Position numbers and translations under genes: made by a program. Of a stretch of DNA of 64,000 nucleotides, positions 22,795 to 33,962 are shown in pieces. The stretch comes from Euclidia mi (Eukaryota; Arthropoda; Insecta; Lepidoptera; Erebidae), in the NCBI GenBank assembly GCA_944739405.2, contig OX123187.2, positions 41,520,394 through 41,584,393 on the forward strand, given 5' to 3'. Below the pieces are notes generated by a model, which was not told the DNA's origin, searched no databases, and was given only the letters and a program-made list of their open reading frames with translations. Every line of letters starts with the position of its first letter. Positions within the stretch are counted from its first letter, which is position 1.

Positions 22795-25101
22795 CAGGGG
22801 TCATGCAGCAAAATAAAACACGAAATCTAATAAAATTAGCAGTGCAACTATTATAACAAATTACTACATCATAGTATCTATTTAAAAAATAAAAGTGTAT
22901 TTTGCTGAAGATTCCGACAGTTCAAAACCGATACTCTTCACTTTTGCATACAAAGTTGAGTTGAACATTGACTAATTTAGAGTTGATACTGGATCTCTTT
23001 AAATGCAATTAATCGAATTAGAAAGTGCAGCTTTGTAAAGTGGTAAATTTACAGAGTTGATAAGCAAGTTAGAAGAGTTGGAGGTCCAGAAAGATACTTA
23101 TGTCCGTAACACACCAAAAGTGGACAGGTTTAAAAGAAGTGCACTTATATTCGACTCATGGAATAGTCTTTTCAGCACAATTTAGGCCGCGCTTCGAGCA
23201 TCCTCAAGTATCAGGTCGCAATCCGAGGTGGGTAGGCACCACGATAAAGAAAGCTGCTCGAGGAAAAGCGCCAAGAAGTTCTGGATGAGAACCGCCTCAC
23301 CAACGCACTCAAGGGCCTTGAGTGCGTTGGTCTTCTTGCCTTGTCACATGTAACGAGTGGGAAAAGCATTTATCTCACATCGAGGTCAACCAAGCCTCGC
23401 TGTCACGCCTCTGCAGGCAGTTGTCGGTGAACCTTAACCCGACGCGCCCCCTGCTCGGACGAGACTTCCTTCTACGCTACAAGGCCGAAGACCTGGCGGA
23501 GATCATTGCGAGCAGCCTCTACAAGAGGTTCAGGACGAGGCCCACATACGAGAGATAGAAGGGCAATTCAGGACCTACCTCTCGACGCCCCTCGTCTCAT
23601 CGGGGGACGAACTGCTGGTGGCCCCCCAAGAGGTTGCAGTGGAGATCCGCAGAACCGATCTTAGTTAGGCGCCTGGTGAGGCCGGCATCCTGAATTCCGC
23701 GCTACAGCGAATTTCTAGGAGGCTGCTTATTGCAGCAACCCAATTGGTCAATGACTTCCTGAGGACTGGCCCCTTCCCTACCATGTGGAAACAAGACCGG
23801 GTAATTGTACTCCCCAAGCCCGGCATGGACCCCAGGAGAACTCCAGACCTATCACTCTCCTCTCGACGACCAAGGTATTAGAGCGGCTACTGCTGGCAAA
23901 GATCACCCCGTATCTCACACTGAGGCCCGATCAATTCGGATTCGTGATGCTCGAAATGTAGGAGATGTTCGACAGGGTGTGGCATGACGGCCTCATTTAC
24001 AAACGATGATCTCGACGTCCACTATCCCCCGTCAACACATCACGGTCATCGCGTCATTTCTTCCACGTGGCCGTCGAGGACGTCTCGTTAGAGGAGAGAA
24101 CCATCAAGGCTGGAGTCCCGAAGGGGAGCTGCCTCTCTCCTATTTTGTACGTCCACTACACGAATGACATCCCAGAAGTGGGCGACGTCAAGCTGGCGCT
24201 GTTAGCGAACGATGCCGCGTACCTGTCCAGCTCCCGGAATAATTGACACGCTTTACAGAAGCTGAGCCCGACACTTGAGGCACTTCCGGCCTGGCTGAAG
24301 AAGTAAAGGCTCGAGTGCAACACCCACCGTGCCTGAAGCTGATGTGGGAGGAAATCCCTTGGTCGCCGACGGTCGAGTACCTGAGCGACACCATCGATAG
24401 AAATCTGACGATGCTCCAAAACGTCAGCTTCGCTCGCTACTCGGGGCCGGCTTGGTTCAACATGACGTTAGGAACTACTCGGCAGCGACTGCAGCGAGTA
24501 GAGAATGCTTGGCTTCACCTGACGGTGGACACCTCCAGGTACCTCAAAAACGCAACCATCTATCGAGACCTTACATGGGAGCCGATCGAGAGAATAGTTC
24601 GAGCGAGCAGATCACTCAGAACACCCCCACCTCGTTAACATCGTTCCCCTCCCCCATCCAGACACCACCAAGCTGATAGGAGGAGACCGACGCGCCCCGC
24701 TCGGTAACTAATCTCAGTTCCCTCGAGCGGGACCTCTTCATCAAATCACTTACAGGTCGACAAGCAACCGCCGTCCTCTCGTAGACGACAAACTGGGACT
24801 TCCCCAACTAGCCTCGAGCACTGCAAAATGAATGACTGGGCCATAGCAATGGGCCGCGATGAGACCATCAGACCACCTAAATGACAAAAATCCAATAGGT
24901 TGCCCTAACACCCCCCACAGGAGAGAAAGTGAGAAAAAGATAACAATGCATGCAAGTTTTCCAGATTGCTGCAGTGAAGTGAAGAAGTTGGCATTTGGAG
25001 TGCTGACTATTTATTGTTAGCTCGAACAAAATTTGTGGCTGTTTGAAATTTAGTAAATTGAAATTTTTGGCTATTCCGACTCAAAAGGTTGCCGACTCCT
25101 G
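22795..25101 (+). mobile_element. Decayed hAT-like transposon, internally deleted and split
   Basis: The ends CAGGGGTC (22795) and, reversed, CAGGAGTCGGCAACC (ending 25101) resemble hAT termini. The 8-bp flanks GTCTATCC (22787-22794) and GTCTACCC (25102-25109) differ at one base, as expected for an aged hAT target duplication. Inside, frames with stops read MQLIELESAAL and KFTEL (about 23003-23060) and, after a Jockey insertion, VKKLAFGVLTIYC (about 24975-25020). The order fits the C-terminal dimerisation region of hAT transposases (LQxELIELQ.., then F..LAxxxLxIFGSTYxCE). The catalytic N-terminal part is gone. Confidence 0.55.
23190..24930 (+). pseudogene. Jockey-clade non-LTR retrotransposon ORF2, decayed
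   Basis: GC-rich compared with its surroundings. Frames joined across several stops and shifts give, in order: WEKHLSHIEVNQASL with RPLLGRDFLLRYKAEDLAEI (about 23350-23500); YLSTPLVSS; an RT start (LVNDFLRTGPFPTMWK, VIVLPKPGMDP); AGVPKGSCLSPILYVHYTND (about 24110-24170); and LALLANDAAYLSS, where the catalytic YADD is now AND-A. The C-terminal region follows (PWSPTVEYLSDTIDRNL.., ENAWLHLTVDTSRY). The endonuclease and ORF1 are missing. It interrupts the hAT remnant at 22795-25101, so it is the younger of the two. Edges are approximate. Confidence 0.8.
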
Positions 25102-25109
25102 GTCTACCC

Positions 25110-25985
25110 TATGCAGATAATCGCTATTAAGTAGCTGTATTGTGTTAATGAAGTTGCTAAAGTAAAAATGATATTAAAAGTTTGGTATGCTGTGAGGTGG
25201 ATCTAAGGTAGGTTGTTGTTTCCTTATCCAGAATAATTATGACCTGGTTCCTCACATTGACATATGTTCCTCACAATAGTCACCTGCACTCACAAACAAT
25301 CTAACGCTTCGAAAAAGTTAGTGAATTACGTAACAGACCCCAACTCAAATATCAATTTTCCTCAGCCATTTTATTCAAATAAAGATAAATCAGATTTTTT
25401 AATGCACTTAATCATTTTGCTTAACTACTAGATCGTGTCTATCATCTTCTGACGTCATAGCAATAGCACCAATGATTACCTACACTATTAATTGTGTTTG
25501 TGTGAAATAGTCAATTTTATGATTCTATAAATAAATAATGTTCAAATTAGTTTTATTTCGTTTTGTGGTTAATACACTGCATTAAGTAGGTATATATTGA
25601 TTTATCAAGCTATTTTTGATTTTGTGTTTGCTGCATGTATTTATGACTGCTTTTAAAAGCTCTATCTATCTCTCTGGTCTCTGTAAAATGACTGTGTATG
25701 GTGTACAATAAAGCATTATCTAATCTAATCTAATCTTTTTATCAGTGGCGGACTTAGGAGGGGAGGGGGCAAAATCATGTCAGGGCATTGATCATGACAT
25801 AGACCCATAAAATAATTCTGAGACAAAAAAATGGAGAGATTTTTATGCAGTAATTTTGACACAAACTGTCTTACTTGTTTCTTAATTTAAAAGGCCTGGC
25901 TCGGTTCTTATATGCACAAACAAGGCTAGTTCATGTTCAATGAACACATAATGGCCGAAACATTTTTATCATAATTTATATCGAA
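25110..25985. other. Intergenic; short retroelement 3' tail near 25690
   Basis: GTACAATAAAGCATTATCTAATCTAATCTAATC at 25702-25735 is a polyadenylation-like signal followed by a short tandem tail, as at the 3' end of many insect non-LTR elements on the plus strand. Nothing else is recognised. Confidence 0.45.
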
Positions 25986-26160
25986 ACTAGCTGACCCGGC
26001 GAATTTCGTACCGCCATTTTTTTTATATTCGCAATTTTTTTGTGAATCTAAACCATTCTCAAATTCCTCTTGAACACTTACAAAAAATTCATCAAAATCG
26101 GTCCAGTCGTTTAGAAGGAGTTCAGTGACGTACACACGCACACAAAAAATATATAATTTA
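25986..26160. repeat. Dispersed repeat with AGCTGACCCGGC motif
   Basis: CTAGCTGACCCGGCGAATTTC, then ATCGGTCCAGTCGTTTAG and TACACACGCACACAAAA in this order mark a repeat that is widespread in insect genomes. Only one copy is in the window and I do not assign its class. Confidence 0.55.
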
Positions 26161-26295
26161 TATCGAAATTAACCAGGTTGCAGTTAGGTTGCGAAAACGA
26201 TGCATGTGGTAGAAATTACCAGAAGAGTGCAGGGTGGCATTTGGGAAGTTGTGTCGAATCTAGTTTAGTATTTACGAATCTAGTTTAATTTCATC

Positions 26296-26580
26296 ATGTA
26301 CGAAGCCGAGACGTGGAATTATGTGGAATCTGATGGTGAAGCCGAAACTTGGCTCATGACAGTGAAACTAGTGCACCGAATACATTTCAATCTAAAAGTT
26401 ATGTTAAGCTCAATATTAGGGATTTTGGACGAAGGACAAAAAGGGCTGGAACAAAATTTTCTGACACAAGATCAAAGTAACCGACATTGTTCAGAGTTCT
26501 AGTTGGTGCTGGAACCAAGGCTGTGCTAGAGGTGTCCAAGCAGAGGGTGCAAGCCCTGGAACGGCGCTAAAATGGTCCAT
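26296..26580 (+). pseudogene. RTE-like retroelement C-terminal fragment
   Basis: The frame from 26296 reads YEAETW.., then ETWLMTVKLVHRIHFNLKVM and LGILDEG. This follows the RTE pattern Y-G-A-E-T-W-x-L-T..LVxxLxVxQRAMxRxMLGVSLRD downstream of the RT domain. The duplicated EAETW suggests a small internal repeat. The frame stops at 26500 and continuing similarity is weak. Confidence 0.5.
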
Positions 26581-27650
26581 TAATGACATGTAAAATTCTT
26601 TGGCGCTATAGAATTCTTTGGGCGCAATTGTACGAAGATCGAACCGGGCGCATAAAACGCATGTTATGGAAAGACCGGAGAGTATTATTGAAAATATGAC
26701 ACACTACAATTCTTAAGAAACTAGAACCTAATGGTTTGAATATACATATATGTACAAAATGTCGGGGACAATTTTTACGAGTCTAATCAAAAGCTAAGTA
26801 TGCCTACAAATGAATAGGCTTGTGCCATATATAGAACATACTTTAATAAATCTTGTCGGTTCACAGCATCTACGAGGCGCCTGTTTCTTTCTCAGTACTT
26901 ACCACTGAAAAAAAAGTAAAGATTATATTTTCACCACAGCAGCTCAAACATGCCGCTTTTGCTGCGAGAGAACAGTGAACAAAACGCGATTTTGATTCGA
27001 GCGTGAGGCAATGTAGCTTTTTAATTTTTCAATCTTCAGTGCCACGAATTGACATTGTTCAGCCACAAATTTGAAACATTCGAATTTTACTGTGCTCTGT
27101 CTCTTTCACATGCATATAAAAAGTGAGTGAAAAAACAAACCCCTTCGAATTCGAAATTCGATTTTGGAATTCGACCTTAACGAAAACACCTACGGCAACG
27201 CAAAAAAGAAAGATATTTGTAATAAAGAAATTACTTTTTTTATATGTTATTGTTTACATGTTTAATTTATTATTGGATTTTAATAAACATAAGTCTAATT
27301 AATAGTATAAAATTAGTATTTAACCAATACATTTTTATTTAGATATACAACAATGATACATTTGAAAAATAAACATCAGGGACGCGGTATTAAAACGCGA
27401 TTTAAAAAAGTAGCGGGAATAAAAATTTCGCTGATGCTGATACAGTAGGTATAACGTAACGTGTTAAATTTATATTAATATATAAAATAATCTAAAAAGA
27501 TGAGTAAAACTAGCGATGATGACTGTACTTTAACACCAGAAGAGTTAAATCAACAAGTGATTATGCAGAATTCAATCTATTCCTGTTCATTTCTATGTCT
27601 CCTAAGTAATAGGTATGTGTTCTCACTGCTGTGGTGAAAAGTTATGTGTG
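26581..27650. other. Intergenic stretch without recognised genes
   Basis: A 45-codon frame starts at ATG 27500 (MSKTSDDDCTLTPEELNQQV) and ends at 27637. Its acidic start and LTPEEL resemble N-termini of retroelement structural proteins, but this is too little to call. The rest is AT-rich without features. Confidence 0.3.
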
Positions 27651-27817
27651 CTACACGAGAGCAAAGTTTTTTGTATCTCGTGCTGTTGAGTCCCTCACCA
27701 CGCTCAGGATTCTAACTTTGATTCACTCGCTACGCTCGTGAATCAATCATAGAATCCTTCGCTTGCTCGGTCTCAAAAATCAGCACTCGAAACAAAAAAC
27801 AACTTTGCTCTCTTGTT
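27651..27817. mobile_element. Foldback element with long imperfect inverted arms
   Basis: ACGAGAGCAAAGTT (27655 on) and, reversed, ACAAGAGAGCAAAGTTG at the right end open arms of about 75 nt. Both arms contain TCGTGCTG/TCGAGTGCTG and AGGATTCTA in matching positions. The centre GATTCAC..GTGAATC is itself paired around CGCTACGC. No gene is inside. Confidence 0.7.
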
Positions 27818-28004
27818 GCACAAATAACTATTGAGTAGTTTTGTATAGTTGTAGAGAAAGGAGTAGCATGTACCTATTACCTATATCCTTACTTGTAAAT
27901 AGTGCCTGAGCGCATACATAAATCTGGCAACTGTGTCGTTACAAAAGTATAGTGTAGCTTAAAGCCTATTAGTATTCTTATAACTACTATAATATTTAAG
28001 GTCA

Positions 28005-28175
28005 CCGTCATGACAGCCCAAGCCGTAAACTGCAGGACATTGGCCTCTCCACCGGTAGAGCCGCCCGCATCCACCCGCTTACCGCGATCCTTGTGGGCGG
28101 CTCGTCGTCCGATGCGCGACCATCACTATAAAACCTTTATGCCCAAGGGCCATCGGTTCTTCGAGCTATGTGCTC
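28005..28175 (-). pseudogene. RTE-like retroelement C-terminal tail
   Basis: On the minus strand, with frame changes, it reads HIARRTDGPWA, then KVL and RIGRRAA, then SGWMRAAL. This matches the end of RTE proteins (RRTDGRWGxKVLEWRPRxGxRxxGRPPxRW.., SRWMRxAQDR). Several stops are present. Confidence 0.5.
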
Positions 28176-28246
28176 TATCCATTACCATTTTACCATTGAA
28201 TAGTTGGAGTGCTATGTCAGCGTCTTTGGTTTTACTGCGGATCTGA

Positions 28247-28627
28247 TTGATTCGATCTCGCAGGGAAACGCCGAGCATATTCAGGTATCGGATATTGGGT
28301 TATCGGAATAGAAGATATGCCGTAGCTGCCCGAACGCTGCCCAATCGAGTTGAATTCGACGATTGCCTTCTTTTTCGAAGTTGGGTCTTTCCAACTGGAT
28401 CATTTGTGCCAGGTATACATACTTACTTGTCGATAACTTCGCGTGTAGAGTTCCCAAGTTGGATAACCAAGTACTACATGGAAGTTGGTCGTGATATTCG
28501 TCGTATCTCTGGTAATCGTGAGACTCTTACTTATAAGGAGCCTTGTACTCATGTCCAATATGCCTCTTACCGTTCGGTGATCGCTATGCTCAAATTATGT
28601 CCATCTACATATAAAAACGTATTTTAA
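28247..28627 (+). CDS. Unrecognised ORF, 126 codons
   Basis: The frame is longer than its neighbours and has a mixed composition (PTGSFVPGIHTYLSITSRVE, YMEVGRDIRRISGNRETLTY) rather than the low complexity of chance AT-rich frames. I recognise no domain. A possible splice donor, GTATAC, lies inside at 28412. The stop TAA is at 28625, and a second ORF in the same frame starts 100 bp later. The two may be parts of one decayed gene or mobile element, because the sequence between them is open only until TAG near 28689. No start context or promoter is evident. Confidence 0.3.
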   Translation: MIRSRRETPSIFRYRILGYRNRRYAVAARTLPNRVEFDDCLLFRSWVFPTGSFVPGIHTYLSITSRVEFPSWITKYYMEVGRDIRRISGNRETLTYKEPCTHVQYASYRSVIAMLKLCPSTYKNVF

Positions 28628-28726
28628 CAAATATTTTGTATGGTTTCTACATCCGGACTGGTTGATGTATCCAATTTGCGCGACTTGTAGAACTAATAAA
28701 AACTATGTACATTATATGAACACCAA

Positions 28727-29101
28727 ATGACAATTAATATACAAAGCCTTTTAGGAGCTGGTTTGACCTCACAAAAGTCAGTTATTAAATACAAGCTTCC
28801 TCATCGTGAAGAAAGCCACCTCTTTATTCCAAACTATAGCAATTTTAAAACAGTACCTGTGGAAGTAAAATCTTTAGATGGTGTAGTAGCTACCCAGGTT
28901 AATATACCTACCTCCATAACCTGCTTGTTCCCAAGATACCTAATAGAGATTAATTTCTGTGTACAAGACCATCAAGACTGTTATCCCCTACGTCTATACT
29001 GCATGAAATATGAGCGAGATTCTAACTCTGACACGACTGAATCTATTAAATCAATTAAGAAACAGCAATTAAAGTCATTGTTATCTCAATGTAATAAATA
29101 A
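28727..29101 (+). CDS. Unrecognised ORF, 124 codons
   Basis: Starts MTINIQSLLGAGLTSQKSV, contains EESHLFIPNYSNFKTVPVEV and RLYCMKYERDSNSDTTESIK, and ends with a lysine- and glutamine-rich tail (KSIKKQQLKSLLSQCNK). The composition resembles a real soluble protein, but I know no family with this pattern, and neither a signal peptide nor a membrane segment is seen. It is in the same frame as the ORF at 28247-28627 and about 150 bp upstream of the intact mariner. It could be a 3' exon, a retrocopy or a transposon gene. Confidence 0.35.
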   Translation: MTINIQSLLGAGLTSQKSVIKYKLPHREESHLFIPNYSNFKTVPVEVKSLDGVVATQVNIPTSITCLFPRYLIEINFCVQDHQDCYPLRLYCMKYERDSNSDTTESIKSIKKQQLKSLLSQCNK

Positions 29102-29251
29102 GTCAACTGTATGAATATTTATTACGCTGTGTAATGTGAGTTCTCCTGGAGATGATTAATTCTATGGTTTAGTACCTAACATTACTAATCCGTAACTTTA
29201 AATTACCTGGTAGGCAAGCACAGGCACTGTAGGTATGTAAAAGTAGTTCTA

Positions 29252-30544
29252 CGAGGGTCAAACTGAAAGTTCTTAGAAAATCAAAAACTGATTACATTAG
29301 CCAGTTATTAGTTTTATTATATCTTTTCAAAATATTGTCCATTGACGTCAATACACCGCTGCATGCGATGGAACCACTGGGAAAAGCACTTTGCCCACTC
29401 GTCCTTAGGGGTCTCTTCAATGGCATCGCGATACGCAGCCACCGCTTCTTCAGCATTCATAAACCGCTTTCCTTTAAGTTTTTCTTTAATTATTGGAAAT
29501 ATATAAAAATCACAAGGCGCGAGGTCGGGGCTATACGGCGGGTGACCCAGTAATTCAACGTTTGATGTCGCCAAATAGTCGATCGTTCGCTTGGCGGTGT
29601 GCGACGAGGCGTTGTCGTGGTGAAGGAGGATCCTACTGCGAGGTCGTTTCTCTCGAACTTTTTCCAAGACAAGTGGCAAACAATTGGTAGTGTACCATTC
29701 TGCAGAAACTGTTTTTTGATCCTCTAACACAATTGTTGCGAAATGACCTATCCTTCCAAAGAACGAGGCCACCATTTTTTTTCCCGCACTTCGATCTCTC
29801 TTCACTTTAGTTGGCAACTCCTCGAAAGGAAACACCCACTGAGCAGATTGTCTTTTGGTTTCAGGATCATAACAGTAAATCCAGCTTTCGTCACCTGTTA
29901 GTATGTCGAACACAGCATTTGAGTCACCTCCGTTAAATCTTTCAATCATTTTACGGCACCAATCCACACGATGGAGTTTTTGAGCCTTAGTCAAATTATG
30001 AGGTATCCACCGGGCGCAAAGCTTCCTGACCGCTAAATGTTCGTGGAGGATTTTGTGCACTTGACTCATACCGATGCCTAAGCTTGTCCGAATCTGCTGA
30101 TAGGTCACTCTTTTGTCAGTCTCTATCATACGCCGCACAACACAGATGTTATTTTCAGTCGTCGCCGTAGAAGGCCGTCCCTCACGTACATCATCAGTGA
30201 GATTAGTGCGACCACGTTTAAACTCATTAAACCAGTTGTAAACAGTCGCACGAGATGGGGCTTCATCGTGAAAGGCCAATCGTAGTCTATCATAACTTTC
30301 TTGTTGACTTAAATGACATCGAAAGTCATAAAAAATCATTGCACGAAAATTTTCTCGTGTTAAATTCATGTTGACGTGACACAGACAATTTTCAATTTGC
30401 CGCCAAATCGTAAAACAAATGACAAATGAATGAAATATATACTCAGTAATATTGGCAAAGAGTTCTATTTTCAAATTTTAGAATATTTTTTTTATTATAT
30501 TGTTTATAAGTGGCCAGTTCTAAGAACTTTCAGTTTGACCCTCG
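29252..30544 (-). mobile_element. Complete mariner transposon, apparently intact
   Basis: TA dinucleotides (29250-29251 and 30545-30546) flank identical 27-bp terminal inverted repeats, CGAGGGTCAAACTGAAAGTT.. at 29252-29278 and its reverse complement at 30518-30544. One uninterrupted transposase gene on the minus strand fills the 1.29-kb interior, the normal mariner plan. Identical ends and an open frame indicate a recent arrival. Confidence 0.95.
29317..30369 (-). CDS. Mariner transposase (DD34D), intact
   Basis: This enzyme binds the inverted repeats in the nucleus and moves the element by cut-and-paste into TA sites. I place the start at the methionine of MNLTRENFRAM (30369), which gives 350 residues, the usual mariner length. 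The frame is open upstream to 30474, but those residues do not look like the family. Residues 1-110 form the paired helix-turn-helix DNA-binding region (ATVYNWFNEFKRGRTNLTDD, GRPSTA hinge). The linker WIPHNL is at 121-126. The catalytic aspartates are D160 (TGDESW), D252 (HHDNASSH) and D287 (YSPDLAPCDF), with 34 residues between the last two. No stop, frameshift or missing key residue is seen. A decayed relative lies at 36014-36556. Confidence 0.95.
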   Translation of the reverse strand: MNLTRENFRAMIFYDFRCHLSQQESYDRLRLAFHDEAPSRATVYNWFNEFKRGRTNLTDDVREGRPSTATTENNICVVRRMIETDKRVTYQQIRTSLGIGMSQVHKILHEHLAVRKLCARWIPHNLTKAQKLHRVDWCRKMIERFNGGDSNAVFDILTGDESWIYCYDPETKRQSAQWVFPFEELPTKVKRDRSAGKKMVASFFGRIGHFATIVLEDQKTVSAEWYTTNCLPLVLEKVREKRPRSRILLHHDNASSHTAKRTIDYLATSNVELLGHPPYSPDLAPCDFYIFPIIKEKLKGKRFMNAEEAVAAYRDAIEETPKDEWAKCFSQWFHRMQRCIDVNGQYFEKI

Positions 30545-30546
30545 TA

Positions 30547-31564
30547 GTATTTTTGTGTACCTACATTGTGTTTTATACCGTGAATATTATGAAAAAGATG
30601 GTAAATGAATTTATTTCAAGTTATTTCGTCCATAAATATATCTTACTTGCTTTACTTGGCATTGTAGATTCAAAATAATGTGGTCGCAACATGCGAACTA
30701 ATAATGATGAAAATCGATCCAAAAATGAGTTAAGTATCCCATTCTGACGAGGATAAAAGCAGAGCTCAAAACTAAAACATTTTTGGCTATTATTATAATT
30801 ATACATCATGTAATTTCAGTCAGTGTTTTCCTGTAAAGGAATGATCCTATGCTCATCCTTGAGTCCATGAGGATGAGGCCCATGATATATGAAGCATGAT
30901 ATGATTATATTTAGTAAAATAAATGCCATAGGAAGCTTTTATGGCCATAGGTCAATACACACTTTTCAGGAAAACGATGACTTCAAATGCACTGTAGTTA
31001 GATATTATATAGATAGTCTAAAACGTTTTAGTTGGCAAATTCTTGTATTTACTGCTATAATTGCAAGTGCACTACAGTCTTAGTTGAAAATTAATAATGC
31101 GGAAGCAACATTGATTATGTTACCTCCTGACGGTTAAACTATGAATTAATTCAATACATAAATTATGTCACATAAAAACATAATACAAAGGTTATGCAGT
31201 TTTATGTAGCATAGGTAGTTGTTTAAGTGTATTAACGCGGCGACCGATGTGCGGTTAGATAATATTCTAATATAAAAACATTATTACTCACAAAATTGAT
31301 TGTTTACTAATGTTGTTAAAAAATTACGTCACATAAGTATTTTATTTTAAACTGTTTGATTTTTCGAGAAACATTCGATTCATTTATTTTCCAATTGGTA
31401 GAAGCATTACTTCATAAAAACGTCTATAAATAATTTTAGAACTGATTATTGGAGAGTTCAAGGCAATCCATATATAAATTAGGCTTGGAATTAGGTATAA
31501 AATCATTATAAACGCATTTTATTTTGTGGCATGCATTATATATAATAAGTTAATAAGCCTGTGC
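30547..31564. other. Intergenic stretch, nothing recognised
   Basis: AT-rich with only chance-like open frames (for example 30889-31083). Confidence 0.35.
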
Positions 31565-31690
31565 CACCCAGACCGGCCAACGTGGTATAGTAGGCCAAAT
31601 TCTCCTACTCACAACACACGCACAAAACGATTGTGCCGCAAATTAGGAGAGATCTATGTCCAACAGTGGACTACAAAAGGCTGATGTAAA
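31565..31690 (+). repeat. RTE-like retroelement 3' end
   Basis: TTAGGAGAGATCTATGTCCAACAGTGGACTACAAAAGG encodes LGEIYVQQWTTKG and a stop. This is the standard end of the RTE-like open reading frame in Lepidoptera, followed by a GATGA-type tail. Similar fragments lie at 35765, 43340, 46185 and 56049. Confidence 0.65.
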
Positions 31691-33962
31691 ATCAAAAACC
31701 AAACCACTATTTACTAACGAAATCTGCGCACTGTATCAACAACTAGAAAAAATGCATATTTAAATATTAAAATGAGCTTCCATTTTGTCTACTTCTAAAG
31801 TTGTCGTTAATACCTAAGACATAATGATTTCTATTTAGATCCAATCTAGTATATTATATAAGACTTGCACATGTTTCTATTAAAAATAATACCTACTATG
31901 ATCTTGTGTACGCACGTGATGTTTTTGGAACTTGACGTCTGGTTACAATATTAATTTTATTTAGATTTTGTCAAATTCCTGGCCTATTCGTAGTGTTTTG
32001 TTGGTTGCTACTGCCTTTTATTCTCAGTTCATTCTAGGAGTACCTCAAATGGTAATTCGGCAAATATATTTCTAGTGACTGGAAAAGTTACCCTGTACAT
32101 TAATACAATTTTTCAAAAGCTTTTCGTTTATGGAACGTTGTATAAATGTTAATCAAAGATGCTGTATAATTATGCCTACTTAAAGTGCGCTATGTGACAG
32201 CTACGTGAATTTGAAATACCCATGTGCTATGGTAAGGATAAAATAGTGTTTTTTTTTAATAATACAGGTGCAAATGATTTTATTATACAATCAAATTGTC
32301 GGTCTATCTACACAATAATATGTCCTTCAATGCATCATACAAAAATTAAATGTTGATGAATTATGTATGTCCTATAAGAAATAAGAATAAAATGAATTTA
32401 CTGAGATCTGATATACTGAGGTTATTTACTACCGTGATGTTATTTACGAACAAAATCTTGACATGATTGTGGAAAGTCGTTTATATAGATTAGGAACACC
32501 AGCGGTCCCAGCAGCAGCCTTGAGGCATCCCATATTGTAGCAAGCTTAATTTCCCCATTTGTATCTTATTTAGATTCTTGATAGTCATTGTTAAAAAACA
32601 TTTACAGTGTGTTTACAACATAAAAAGGTAAGTTTTCACTTTTCGTGAATAAGAAAAAGTATTGTAAAAGATAAAAATAAAAAACCAAAAATCTTCGTTA
32701 TTTGAATTTTTCACATTTTTGACGTTATGTGAATAAAGTGAAAATACAAAAGTTGTAGATCTTTTTATTACCTACAACTTTGCCATTTACGTTTTTTCCG
32801 TAGGACTAGTAGTTTTGCTGGCAATCGAGATTAACCCATTTTTACCCTTAAAATCGCAACCCCATCCACATCCCGATCTCAGATCGCACGCAATTTATTC
32901 TTCCTTTAATTTTTGTTATATTCTCTTCCTTCTCCAATAGGTTTCATCCTACTATAATTTTAATTCACTTTTAACGTATCAGCACTGGTCTAAAACTTAC
33001 ACGCCCAATTTGAAGTCGGCTTTAAGGCGTAAAGGCGTGAAGAAAAAACTAATTCGCAAACATCATAATATTTTAATCCCACGTACGCTGACATCGAATC
33101 GTTCTGGGTCAATGTTAGGTTTATAAATCGTAGGTTCATTTAGCCAATCATGAGTTATTATGGTATGCTAATTAACACTGCATGATTGAGGTAGGTAAGG
33201 GCGACGTTTAATTGATATATAAGTGTTGTTTTCATTGGCTTAATTGCTTGTAATAAAATTTAATGTTTTATTAGTGGGTAGAGACTAGAGAGTTTTCTGG
33301 ATCTTGATTAAACTTAAACCTCAATTGACTTTGAGACCTGTTTTAGGATTTTTTAGAGTGTTTGTAACCTAATGTAACAATTAATTCATTGCTCATTACT
33401 TTTCTGTTATACAATAAATAGTTCTTGTAGTAACGAATAGCCAAGCCACATATTTGGACTAAAGTGTAGAGTTTGTGAAGTTAAGCTTTGTAGAGTTGAG
33501 AGAAGTTTGGCTCTACATGAGCTCTGATAACTTTTTGACAGTGCGAATCATATGGTCTCGTCTTGGCAACATTTCACATGAAAATGTTTTTCGTGAGATT
33601 ATATATTTCGATAATATTATGAGAGGAACTCTCAGACGTGTAGGTTTCCTTTAGACGTATAACTACCATTAACCAATTAGCAGGTGATATTATTAATACT
33701 TAATTGAAGCATTGCAGTTAACATTGCACTAATTATAATAAGCCAGACGTTTTACTTTATGTGACTAATGACTGCGGTACGTGCCTTGAAGCATGTGGTA
33801 GGATCGTTCATGTCTTGTGACAGCGTGTTCAAATACAAGTGGCTGTAAGTGGGGCTCTCCCTATTTTTTTATAATCGGTGCAAGATCATTATTTTTAAAC
33901 CAAGGTAATGGTCGTTTGCTTACTACATGTAATGGAAAAATTACTTAAGTATAAGTAATTTT
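31691..33962. other. Intergenic stretch without recognised genes
   Basis: No exon seen. Around 32590-32900 the text AAAAGTTGTAGATCTTTTTATTACCTACAACTTTG forms a short inverted repeat (AGTTGTAG/CTACAACT) of the kind found in dispersed insect repeats. Nothing else could be supported. Confidence 0.35.

Noticed and set aside
29335..29690. Plus-strand open frames within the mariner
   Set aside because: They are antisense shadows of the intact transposase.
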